From: XYA12-FULL-58-9 sp001798605
GTDB taxonomy: Bacteria; Myxococcota; XYA12-FULL-58-9
Assembly: GCA_036736205.1 (NCBI GenBank)
Contig: DAINMX010000002.1
Coordinates: 16,898 to 80,897 of the forward strand
Length of the DNA: 64,000 nucleotides
Reading direction: 5' to 3'
In this document: positions 34,600 through 43,322 of the stretch, piece after piece
Layout: each line of letters opens with the position of its first letter
Numbering within the stretch: the stretch's first letter is position 1
Made by a program: the position numbers and the translations under genes
Notes under the pieces: generated by a model
What the model saw: the letters and a program-made list of their open reading frames with translations, nothing else
What the model was told of the DNA's origin: nothing
The model's database searches: none

Positions 34600-36966
34600 A
34601 TGAGAATAGTTATGGCTGTTTCACGACTTCACGAAAGTGCAACTGGTAAGACGCTTGCAGTTGATGCGAACGACGCCACAAGAAAAGCCGGCGTCGATCT
34701 CGAGCTATGGGTCCCAGGCCCAAAATCAAGACTTTTTGACCTCTTCAGAGACATGCCCGAAGAGGTTGATTTCTATTATGTGGAGAAGATTTACGAGAGA
34801 TTCATTGCGGATCTCGATGCCGGCAGAAGATTGCGGATTGACGGTGCCAGCTTCACGAGCATGTTGATGGCCGCGGCGGTACGCTGCCCAGATCGCCGGC
34901 TGCCCAAGCAGCCCCCGGTCGACATGGCTGGAAAAGCTCTAAAGGCTCTCGTCGATGGCCTCAAAATGGCTATCGAAAAGAAGGGTCTCAACTCCCAAGA
35001 TTTCACCTGGCACGACATCGGTGAAAGAGTGGAGAGCGCCGTGTGGTGGGACCAAGGTCCCATGGGCGAACCTGTGATTACGGTCTATCGAATGCAGCAC
35101 TCAGTCGAGGTGGCGGCGAAAGATCAAACATTATCCGCAGAGTCCGGTTTCCACATTCGACAAAGCGCGTCAACGATTGCATCGGGCGGCGTTGCACAAT
35201 GCGACCATTTCGTTGTTGGTAGAAAAGCGAATCCGCCAGAGGCGATGACCGGACTACACCAACCCAATGGCAAGGCAGAGACGTCGTTCGAGAATCTGGA
35301 CATTCCTGATCCGCGATACCGAGATGGTCTGCGATCGCTGGCGGCAGGAACGCGTCCGATTGGTCTCCGGGAGCTCGGCCGGGCACTCGGCTCGCTCATT
35401 GATGACGACAACGTTTTCGACAATCTCATTCCCTTCTTCAAGGCCTTCTGGAATGATCTCGACAGCAAAGTACGTGCTCTGGAGCTTCTCTTTGAAAGCT
35501 GCCAGGCGCGAGCGCGTGGGTTGCCGCCTCCATCTCCCACTCTGGTGAGCCTGGGAGACGAAGCAAAGACAAGACAAGTGCTGGCGAAGCTGATTCAGCA
35601 ACCGCGTCCTATTTCGGCGATCGCGATGCGACAGGCAATTCTCGACGGTACCAACCAAGGAGATCCAAGGGCAGCCAATGCCGTCTATGATTTGTATCGC
35701 TCATTTTTCAGAGAGCACGGCAAGGATCTCGACACAAATGCCTGCGCTGCGTTTTTCGTCTATGAGCGGTTGGTGAGAGACGCGCGATGTAAGGGTCTCC
35801 TCGGAATTCAAGGCAATCTTGCCCGCGAAATCGCAGCGGCCGATTACCAGAGCACCTATGGCGCGCAACTCATAGAGCGCCTCAAAGGACACGATGACCC
35901 CGGCAGGGCGATAGCCCACGCCCTCGCAGCATCCCTGGAGGCACCAGACGCCGAACTCTCCAAGGTTGCAGCAGACTTCACGGCCTACGCCGGGGCGAAT
36001 CCGAACGTGCTGGGATCTGCTGGTTTGTCCCTGACGGCTCTGTTCGCTCGAGCGGTAAACGCTCAGGGAGAAGATGCTCCACTCAAACCCGACGTGTTGT
36101 CGTTGCCTTTGGATCGAGACAAGCTGCGCAAGGCGCTGCTTGGCGAAACAGTGTACGACCCTTGCCTGCTCGACGAGCTACCGGCGCCGCGACCCAAAAG
36201 TATGAGTCGTGTCTACGGGTTAAAACGCGTCGCTGCAGATCTCATGGTCAATGGAGTCGCGGCTGTTGATGTGCAACAACGACTTCTGTTTGGCAATTGT
36301 CCCTTCTGTGCAAGCTGCGCGTCACTTGCAAATTGCCGGCCAGAATTACTCGCCAAAATGATCACCGACAACGAAGACGGAACCTACACCGTACGGTTTC
36401 GCGTGCCAGCTCCTGATGCCCCTGGCTTCTGCGAGCTACCCGTTCTCGTTGATGGCCGACTCTTCGTAACGGCGAGCGGTGATACCGTCTTCGGCCATTT
36501 ATCTCCAGCGTGGGGGGAGACAACGAAGTCGTCAATGTGGTTCGCCATTGTCGAGAAGGCCTTCGCAGCAATGTCTGGAGGATACGCAGCCATCGAGGGA
36601 GGCACATCTTGGTTCGTATTGTCGTTGTTGACGGGGACTCCCTGCGACGTCGTGAAATTTGACGGCCGTGACGATGTCATTGAGCGGCTCCGACGGGTTG
36701 TTGACGCCCGTCAGCCGTGCGTCGTCAGCCAGAGTGATCCACAACATCCGATGCCAGCCGGCATTGAAGTGGAACACGCCTACTCGCTCCTCGGATACAC
36801 GGAACAAGACGGCAAGCTGTATTTTATCCTCCGCAACCCCTGGGGCTTTGGGGAGCCGGCGGGTGATGGCATCAACGATGGGGTGTTTTGGATGTCAGCC
36901 AATGATCTGGCAACCGTATTCGAGGAAGCCTATTTCGCTCAGGTGCCTACCAGCGATCATCAATAG
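34600..36966 (+). CDS. Calpain-like (C2) cysteine protease
   Basis: About 788 residues from ATG 34600; ATG 34612 is equally possible. The last ~230 residues match the calpain catalytic core. Cys567 lies in GNCPFCASCASLA, where calpains have GDCWFLAALASL; His726 in HAYSLLGY; Asn746 in RNPWG. A GGYAAIEGG segment fits between. The Trp after the catalytic Cys is Pro here. The first ~540 residues are helical with no recognised domain and may form a regulatory or inhibitory region. There is no signal peptide, so it is probably cytoplasmic or exported by another route. It is a single gene with its own promoter, convergent with the hybrid kinase operon. Substrate unknown. Confidence 0.8.
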   Translation: MRIVMAVSRLHESATGKTLAVDANDATRKAGVDLELWVPGPKSRLFDLFRDMPEEVDFYYVEKIYERFIADLDAGRRLRIDGASFTSMLMAAAVRCPDRRLPKQPPVDMAGKALKALVDGLKMAIEKKGLNSQDFTWHDIGERVESAVWWDQGPMGEPVITVYRMQHSVEVAAKDQTLSAESGFHIRQSASTIASGGVAQCDHFVVGRKANPPEAMTGLHQPNGKAETSFENLDIPDPRYRDGLRSLAAGTRPIGLRELGRALGSLIDDDNVFDNLIPFFKAFWNDLDSKVRALELLFESCQARARGLPPPSPTLVSLGDEAKTRQVLAKLIQQPRPISAIAMRQAILDGTNQGDPRAANAVYDLYRSFFREHGKDLDTNACAAFFVYERLVRDARCKGLLGIQGNLAREIAAADYQSTYGAQLIERLKGHDDPGRAIAHALAASLEAPDAELSKVAADFTAYAGANPNVLGSAGLSLTALFARAVNAQGEDAPLKPDVLSLPLDRDKLRKALLGETVYDPCLLDELPAPRPKSMSRVYGLKRVAADLMVNGVAAVDVQQRLLFGNCPFCASCASLANCRPELLAKMITDNEDGTYTVRFRVPAPDAPGFCELPVLVDGRLFVTASGDTVFGHLSPAWGETTKSSMWFAIVEKAFAAMSGGYAAIEGGTSWFVLSLLTGTPCDVVKFDGRDDVIERLRRVVDARQPCVVSQSDPQHPMPAGIEVEHAYSLLGYTEQDGKLYFILRNPWGFGEPAGDGINDGVFWMSANDLATVFEEAYFAQVPTSDHQ

Positions 36967-37009
36967 CGATTCGACGGCGTCGGATTTCAGACCATGCCTC
37001 TGCAGCACC

Positions 37010-37025
37010 GGTGCGGCTTCGCACC
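37010..37025. terminator. Short hairpin between convergent genes
   Basis: GGTGCG and CGCACC form a 6-bp stem with a 4-base loop in the 115-base gap between the calpain-like gene and the hybrid kinase gene. No T-run is obvious on either strand, so terminator function is uncertain. Confidence 0.3.
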
Positions 37026-37081
37026 CGCCGTCGTCACTCGGAAGATCTGAGTCACGCGAGTCACCCACTCAATACGGCGTG

Positions 37082-39640
37082 TCAGGCGGATGTGAGAGGC
37101 AATGCACAATTTTCAGAATTGCGGGTCGTCCGGAACCAATCCTCCAAAGCAAGGAAGCTCTCGACGACCTCCGGATCGAACTGCCCTCCCGAGTGGCGAA
37201 CAATCTCTTTCATTGCAGCACTGTGTGACAATCCCTGGCGATAGGGCCGATCAGAAGTCATGGCATCGTATGTGTCCGCCACCGCCATCACGCGCGCGCC
37301 AATCGGGATGTCCACCTTGCGCAAACCGTCCGGATATCCGGTACCGTCGTAACGCTCATGATGCGCTCGCACCGCCGGTGCCACGGCACCGATCTCTGAG
37401 ATCTGTTGCACGATCTCTGCCCCCTTGGCGGAGTGCATCTTGATCAACGCGAACTCCTCCGACGTGAGCTTCCCAGGCTTGTGCAAAACCGTCTCGGGAA
37501 CACCGATCTTGCCGACGTCGTGCAGAAGGGCCGCGAGCTCCAGATCCCGCAAATCTCGCTCCCCAAAATTCATCCTGCGAGCCAGGGCCATTGCGTACTC
37601 GGTCACGCGCACGGAATGGTTGCGGGTGTACTGATCCTTGGCTTCAAGGGCCGATATTAGACAACGCACGGTCGACAAGAACAACGACCGTTGCCTGTCC
37701 ACCAAATCGTCAGCACGAGCCTTGAGATTGCGATTGAGCCGAACCAGATCGGCCTCGGCTTTGCGCATGCGTAGCAATGAACGCACCCTTGCCAGCAGCT
37801 CCGGCGGGTCGAAGGGTTTGGGGAGATAGTCGTCAGCGCCGGAGTCGATGCCCTGGGTGATCCCCTCCGGTCCTGCCCGGGCAGTTACAAGAATCACGGG
37901 AATTTGCCTGGTTTCTTCGCTCTCCTTGATGCGTTTGCACAACTCATGCCCATCCATGCCTGGCATCATGACGTCACTGATTACCAAATCGGCCACCTCG
38001 TTGCGGACCAGGGCGAGACCGCTCTCTGCCGAGGACTCGGTAACGATGTTGTATTCGTCCTGCAACAAAAAACGCATCAATTGCAAAACATCAGGGTTGT
38101 CATCGATGACCAACAGGGTGTGCTCATGAACTCGGGTGTTAGCATCGGTGCCGGAGATCGAAGATGCGGGCTCACGCCCACGTCGCTCGAAGCCAGCGAG
38201 TTGCAGTGAAGGGATTCCTCGCACGACGTCTCGGAGTTTCTCGGTTTCGCATGCCCCCTCACGCCGGTCGACGGCAACCTCGCGGTTACGACTTCGACGC
38301 TCCCGCACTTCGTCGGCAATGTGCGCCTCCCCTGCTTGGAACTGAACAATGAAGCTGGCACCTTCTCCGAGCTTGCTGTCGGCCCACACCTGACCGCCGT
38401 GGAGCTCGACAATCTCTTTGACCAAGCTAAGCCCAATGCCCGTGCCGTCGTGACGTCGGCTCTTTGATCCGTCCACCTGGGCAAACCTGTCAAAAATAAT
38501 CTTCAGCATGCCCTCTGGAATGCCTTCGCCATTGTCCCTCACCTCGACCCGGGGTCCGTCCGCACTTTTCGCGACGACAACGCGCACTTCTCCCCCGGCC
38601 GGGGTGAACTTGAGGGCGTTCGAGAGGAGGTTCAAAACAACCTTGTCGAGCTGCTCGGTGTCACCAAAGACTTCGATCTCCGTTGCAGAACAATCCAAGC
38701 GCAGCGCGACCCGTCGTTCCACAGCCAACGGCCGGACCGCCTCCACGATGTTCCGACAAAACGCCACGAGGTCGAAGGGCGACACGCGAATACGGGTCTT
38801 GCCTTCCTCGAGCTTCGTCAGATCAAGAAGATCGTTAATGAGCTTGAGAAGTTTCAGACCATTGCGCTGCATCGCGGTGAGGTGCTCTCGCATCTGCGTA
38901 GACAATGCAACGCCCGTTCCGTGAAGCATGGCACCGAGCGGCGCGAGTAGAAGAGTCAGAGGTGTCCTGAGCTCGTGGTTGACATTGGCGAAGAACTGGG
39001 TCTTGAGCTCGTCGAGGCTCACCAACCGTTGATTGCTCTGCTCGAGCTCCTTGGCCGTTTCCTCGAGCCGCGTCCGAACGCGCAAGGCACGACAGCGCAC
39101 ATTGTACATCAGATGAGATGCGATGACGCAGACGGCGATGATGCTTCCGAGAAAGAACGTATTGTTGACGACCACCCGCCATTGCAGAACACCGCGATCT
39201 ATCGCCCACACCGATGGCACAATGTAGCTCAAAAAGATCACCGCGGAGACAATGAGGGTCTCGCGAGCGCCCCAGGGCAAAACGGCGAGCATGCAAATGA
39301 TGATGAGCGTAAATCCTTGGTAGTAGCTGCTCATGAATCCGCCAAGCAATTGCACCATTAGAGCAATCCCCAGCGCATCGAGAATCATCACCGCCATGCC
39401 GCAGTAGCGAGCGACTTGCTGTGTTTTGTTGAAGTGAAGCACGGCCAGAACGGCGACATTGCTGATCACTACGGCCAAACGCACCAGGAGAAACGGGCCC
39501 AACCACTCTGGCGCAATGACAGCATCAAGAATGCCAAACGACGGATAAAAGAGAATGCTCAGTTGGGTGGCGATCGTCACGCGCCCGTGCAGATCGTATT
39601 CTCGATCGAATTGACGACTGAAATCGGATGATTCGGTCAT
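37082..39640 (-). CDS. Membrane hybrid histidine kinase with REC and HD-GYP domains
   Basis: 852 residues. Six or so membrane helices (~25-190) precede a HisKA domain with phospho-acceptor His222 (NHELRTPL) and a HATPase domain (NLLSNALKFTP, DNGEGIP, GTGIGLSLV). A REC domain follows with Asp556 (SDVMMPGMDG), then an HD-GYP phosphodiesterase domain carrying HDVGKIG and HHERYDGTGYPDGL, the residues needed to cut c-di-GMP. So a membrane-borne signal can drive phosphotransfer and c-di-GMP removal in one polypeptide. Its ATG overlaps the stop of the upstream REC-PilZ fusion gene by ATGA. That protein's REC domain is an obvious second phosphate acceptor. Confidence 0.93.
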   Translation of the reverse strand: MTESSDFSRQFDREYDLHGRVTIATQLSILFYPSFGILDAVIAPEWLGPFLLVRLAVVISNVAVLAVLHFNKTQQVARYCGMAVMILDALGIALMVQLLGGFMSSYYQGFTLIIICMLAVLPWGARETLIVSAVIFLSYIVPSVWAIDRGVLQWRVVVNNTFFLGSIIAVCVIASHLMYNVRCRALRVRTRLEETAKELEQSNQRLVSLDELKTQFFANVNHELRTPLTLLLAPLGAMLHGTGVALSTQMREHLTAMQRNGLKLLKLINDLLDLTKLEEGKTRIRVSPFDLVAFCRNIVEAVRPLAVERRVALRLDCSATEIEVFGDTEQLDKVVLNLLSNALKFTPAGGEVRVVVAKSADGPRVEVRDNGEGIPEGMLKIIFDRFAQVDGSKSRRHDGTGIGLSLVKEIVELHGGQVWADSKLGEGASFIVQFQAGEAHIADEVRERRSRNREVAVDRREGACETEKLRDVVRGIPSLQLAGFERRGREPASSISGTDANTRVHEHTLLVIDDNPDVLQLMRFLLQDEYNIVTESSAESGLALVRNEVADLVISDVMMPGMDGHELCKRIKESEETRQIPVILVTARAGPEGITQGIDSGADDYLPKPFDPPELLARVRSLLRMRKAEADLVRLNRNLKARADDLVDRQRSLFLSTVRCLISALEAKDQYTRNHSVRVTEYAMALARRMNFGERDLRDLELAALLHDVGKIGVPETVLHKPGKLTSEEFALIKMHSAKGAEIVQQISEIGAVAPAVRAHHERYDGTGYPDGLRKVDIPIGARVMAVADTYDAMTSDRPYRQGLSHSAAMKEIVRHSGGQFDPEVVESFLALEDWFRTTRNSENCALPLTSA

Positions 39641-42600
39641 GCGCCCTCTCTTGGGGTTGCAACACAGACATAGCCTTGGGCCGGCGAGCCAAAGGAATCG
39701 ACAGTGGAAATGACATCGTAGCCGGCATCATCCAACAGGGCCTGCAGGCGTGCCTGCTCAAAGAACTCGAAGGCACCGGCCTCACCAAGCTCCACCAACG
39801 CCTGCGCGTCGTTGAGAAAACTGCGAATCGACTTCAGCACGAAAGAGCGGCTCCAACCATCGGGTAGGTCATCGTCGCCCATGCCCTCAATCTTCTCCGC
39901 CAACCGAGTGAACAAACCCGACGCATCGGCATCTGGGTAGAGCGTCGACAACACCAAACGCCCGCCCGGTGCGAGAACACGACGCAACTCGATGAGAGTT
40001 TCCACCGGGTTGAAGACATAGGAGAGAACGAGGCTCATCAGAATCTTGTCGTATGCTCCTGATGCGAACGGTAACCTCAAACCACCCTCCTTGTCGGGCG
40101 AGAACCGGAGGGTTCGATATTTGCGCGGAGCTTCCCCAAGGCCTACGTAACGACTGGCAGCATTGAGATCGAGTACAGTCCGCACCGCCGAGAGCCCAAA
40201 CTGCCGTTTGAGCCAGGACTCGTCCTTTGCCGTCACCGCCGCGCCCCGGATGATCGCATGCAAGCGCTGCGAGTAGTTGTCTGCGATCTCATGGATGGCG
40301 CTCACAGTGATGCCTTCAATCTTGTCGCCTAGCGACGTCACACTGTGAAGCTCACCGCACAGGAAGCGGGTGATGGGAAGGTAGCGATTCATTTCAATAT
40401 CAACGCACGAGGTACTGAAGACTCCAGAATAGGACGCCGCATCCAAACGCGTGCTGAGCTTCCTTGAAGCCTGATGTAACGCCTCGGGGATCAAATCGCC
40501 GAGGCATATTTCCTGGGGCAGAACGCTGTCACCGTCGAGCAGATGGTCGACAAAATTTCCCGTTCCACCACCGAGATCCAAAAACCTGTCCGTCGGTCGC
40601 AGCTCGAGCTGCTGCTCCTGATCGCGCATCAGAATTTTGTAGTCGTCTGCGAGCATCAAGACATCGAAACCGATGAGATCCTCTTCGCCGACGAGATAGC
40701 GACGCCAGTAGTCTTCGCGCTTTCCTTCGGTGCGCACCGGTAGGCGTTCCCGTTCAGCTCGGCGTACATATTCGAGATCCTCGGGCGCGGGGATGACAGC
40801 CTCCGCTTCCGCGTTGTTGCTCGACTTGAACACGGCGGAGGCAATGGTGCCAAAGAGTTTGAGGGCTTGCTCCGATGTGCGCGCATTGTGCCCCAAGGGT
40901 AGAGAGATGAGCTCCCTGGGTGCCTTCGCATCGACCCCCATGACATCGCGAATGAAGTCGTGGCGTACCCAATGGTCGTGCTCGCCATAGATCCAGGTAA
41001 TGGGAATGTCGATCAATCCCATGTCCGCGCGAGCTTGGTCGAGGGTGGCAACACGATTGGCGATGCCGTCGGCCATGTATTTGTCGACATTCACAAGGTT
41101 GCCGAGCACAGAGATCAAGCCCATTTGCATGCCCAGTTGGTGCTGCTCCAACAGGTCGAGACCGCAGTTGACACGACTGAGCAAATACCGAAGCTCGGGT
41201 GTCCCCATGCAAGGAATCCAATAATCGATCCGTTGCCGTTGTTGCTCATTGCGAAGCATCAATCGCGACTCCAATGACGACAAGGAAAACGAAACCAAAG
41301 TCACGTGGCTCGCTTTCAACCGCGGATTCGCGTCAAGCCAATCCAATGTCGCTATGGTGTCGTCGGCACCCTGGCTGATGCATGCGTGGATCATCTCGTA
41401 GGGAGGCTCGGCAGCATCGGCCTCCTTGAAAGACTCCCCTTTTCGGCGCACACCGTCCCACCGAAGCACGGCAACCGGTTTACCCATGCGCGCAAAGGTG
41501 GACACCACAGTCATCGCGAGAGCAAAAAGGGTTTCTTTTGTTTTGCCAAAGGCTGGCGGCACGAGAACGACCGGAACAGCCTCATCTCCCAGCGGCATCG
41601 AGGTGTTGAGAAGTGCGACAATCTCCTCTCCGCGGTTGTTTTCAAAGCGGACAACGTCTGGCTCCTTGCGGACAGAATCACCGGCAGGCGCGCCATTGGC
41701 CAACGATCGCTGCCGCGGTTTCTCCGTGGCGGCCGCCATGACGAACCGCGGTGGCTCAATGATTCGCAGACTCCTGCGCCCTAGGCCGAATTGCACCCCG
41801 ACCCGCAGGCCGCCTTTAACCTTTGCCACGTGTCGCACTTCACCCCGGTCCTCGTGTACCAATTCTTCACCACGCATGATGCGAATCGATTCGAGAGGGG
41901 TCCCAGCAAGCAACAACGGCCCATCCCCCGCCGTGATGAACCCAACGCCCCGCTCAGTCCTATCGATGACGTCGCCATGCAACTCGACGCAGAATGGCTC
42001 AGGCAAGGGAATTCGCACCTGCAGCTCGGTCTCGTCCGGGCCGCGCTGGGCTGCCCGCTTCTCCGAGTAGAACATAACGCGGGGATAGAGACACACCATG
42101 CTCGTGCCGTCCTCAGCGATGCGAACGACCATGGTCTCGAAATTGTAGGTGGTGTGGCCCATGTTGAAAGAGATGAAGACTGTCTCGGAAGTCAGAAACT
42201 CGATGGACAGAGCTTCACCAGCAAGAATGACTTCGTTGTCGACAATGAGGTCTATCAATGCCAATGGGACAGCAGAGCGCGACTCCGAATGCAGCGCCGC
42301 GGCTTCAATCCGTTTGGAGGCGACCTCGCGCAACAACTCGGAGATTCGCGTAGGATCTGAGAATGCTATCATCTCCGAAGTCTTGAGAAACGGATAGCGC
42401 CTTTGTAGCTCCACCAAATCACGCAGAGTGACATGATCGGCCAAGAACCGGGTGATCGCGGTGCGTGTGTCGTCGCCGATGGTCTCGAAACGAATTCCCA
42501 CACCGCCGTTTCGCGTGTCCACCCGCGCCACGCTCCCCATGATTGAGAAGTGTTTGCCATCGGGAAGAGAGAGTTCAAAGGGCACGGTGGAGCCCTCACG

Positions 42601-43131
42601 TAGATAAGCTGGGGTCTGCAGGAACAGACCGTCAGGGCTCATGTTGGTGATTCGGCCGCCCGCGACCCGAGCACCGGTGATCTTGAGATCATTGATGCCC
42701 GGCAGCTCAACCCGCATATTGGTACGTTTGTCGGCGAGTTTGCGCGCAAGAAGTACATTCACGCGATGTAGCAAATCGCCGGGCACAAAGGGTTTGGTGT
42801 AGAAGTAATCGATTCGCCCGACATTGATGGACGAAATGACGTCCTCGGGGTCGGTGAATGCTGTCAACAGTATTTTGACAATACGTTCGGCATCGTCCCG
42901 AGTTTCGTGGACAGCACGCAAGAACTCGATACCACTCATGCGCGGCATTCGCTGATCTGCAATGATGACGTCGACGCGAGGGAGCTCCCCTAGCTTTTCC
43001 AACGCCTCCAAACCATCGGCAGCGCGGTGAAACTCAAACTCGCGATGAAACAGCCGCTGCAATGCATCCAGGTTGTCGCCTTCGTCATCCACTGCGAGAA
43101 TGACGCCTCTTTTGTCCTGTTGAGCAGAAAT
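39637..43131 (-). CDS. REC-PilZ-LuxD-like hydrolase-SAM methyltransferase fusion
   Basis: 1,164 residues if it starts at ATT 43131. Residues 1-135 form a REC domain (acidic pair in AVDDEGDN, phospho-acceptor Asp59 in IIADQRMP). Residues ~140-235 form a PilZ domain with both c-di-GMP motifs, R-x3-R (RTNMR) and N-x-S-x2-G (NMSPDG). A second PilZ-like segment (VIDRTERGVGF) lies around 390. From ~490 to 790 is an alpha/beta hydrolase whose SLSS nucleophile region, GEHDHWV and LGHNA recall LuxD acyl transferases. The last ~300 residues are a class I methyltransferase (FLDLGGGTGNF, then VLAPGGRLVLS). It is cotranscribed with a histidine kinase/HD-GYP protein. Its product is unknown. Confidence 0.85.
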   Translation of the reverse strand: MSAQQDKRGVILAVDDEGDNLDALQRLFHREFEFHRAADGLEALEKLGELPRVDVIIADQRMPRMSGIEFLRAVHETRDDAERIVKILLTAFTDPEDVISSINVGRIDYFYTKPFVPGDLLHRVNVLLARKLADKRTNMRVELPGINDLKITGARVAGGRITNMSPDGLFLQTPAYLREGSTVPFELSLPDGKHFSIMGSVARVDTRNGGVGIRFETIGDDTRTAITRFLADHVTLRDLVELQRRYPFLKTSEMIAFSDPTRISELLREVASKRIEAAALHSESRSAVPLALIDLIVDNEVILAGEALSIEFLTSETVFISFNMGHTTYNFETMVVRIAEDGTSMVCLYPRVMFYSEKRAAQRGPDETELQVRIPLPEPFCVELHGDVIDRTERGVGFITAGDGPLLLAGTPLESIRIMRGEELVHEDRGEVRHVAKVKGGLRVGVQFGLGRRSLRIIEPPRFVMAAATEKPRQRSLANGAPAGDSVRKEPDVVRFENNRGEEIVALLNTSMPLGDEAVPVVLVPPAFGKTKETLFALAMTVVSTFARMGKPVAVLRWDGVRRKGESFKEADAAEPPYEMIHACISQGADDTIATLDWLDANPRLKASHVTLVSFSLSSLESRLMLRNEQQRQRIDYWIPCMGTPELRYLLSRVNCGLDLLEQHQLGMQMGLISVLGNLVNVDKYMADGIANRVATLDQARADMGLIDIPITWIYGEHDHWVRHDFIRDVMGVDAKAPRELISLPLGHNARTSEQALKLFGTIASAVFKSSNNAEAEAVIPAPEDLEYVRRAERERLPVRTEGKREDYWRRYLVGEEDLIGFDVLMLADDYKILMRDQEQQLELRPTDRFLDLGGGTGNFVDHLLDGDSVLPQEICLGDLIPEALHQASRKLSTRLDAASYSGVFSTSCVDIEMNRYLPITRFLCGELHSVTSLGDKIEGITVSAIHEIADNYSQRLHAIIRGAAVTAKDESWLKRQFGLSAVRTVLDLNAASRYVGLGEAPRKYRTLRFSPDKEGGLRLPFASGAYDKILMSLVLSYVFNPVETLIELRRVLAPGGRLVLSTLYPDADASGLFTRLAEKIEGMGDDDLPDGWSRSFVLKSIRSFLNDAQALVELGEAGAFEFFEQARLQALLDDAGYDVISTVDSFGSPAQGYVCVATPREGA

Positions 43132-43143
43132 CGTGATTCCTCC
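43129..43143 (-). promoter_or_regulatory. Strong Shine-Dalgarno before an ATT start
   Basis: On the minus strand GGAGG (43143-43139) lies 7 bases before ATT (43131-43129), which is in frame with the REC domain. Upstream to the TGA at 43185-43183 there is no ATG, GTG or TTG. The first GTG (43092) falls inside the first beta strand of REC (AVDDE), so starting there would delete essential structure. ATT is the most plausible start, as known for infC and pcnB. Confidence 0.65.
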
Positions 43144-43322
43144 GGTTAAGGTGAACGGTGCAAGACTCCAAACGGTCTGACATCAGCATCACCCCGCAAT
43201 CCTATGCCGAAAATTGATCGCTTGAAAATTTGATGCAAGGTTTGCGGATCGGACAAAAACCCAGATATTCTGGAAGGATGCTTTGCCAGACCGATACGAA
43301 TTCGATACCATACTAGGTTACT

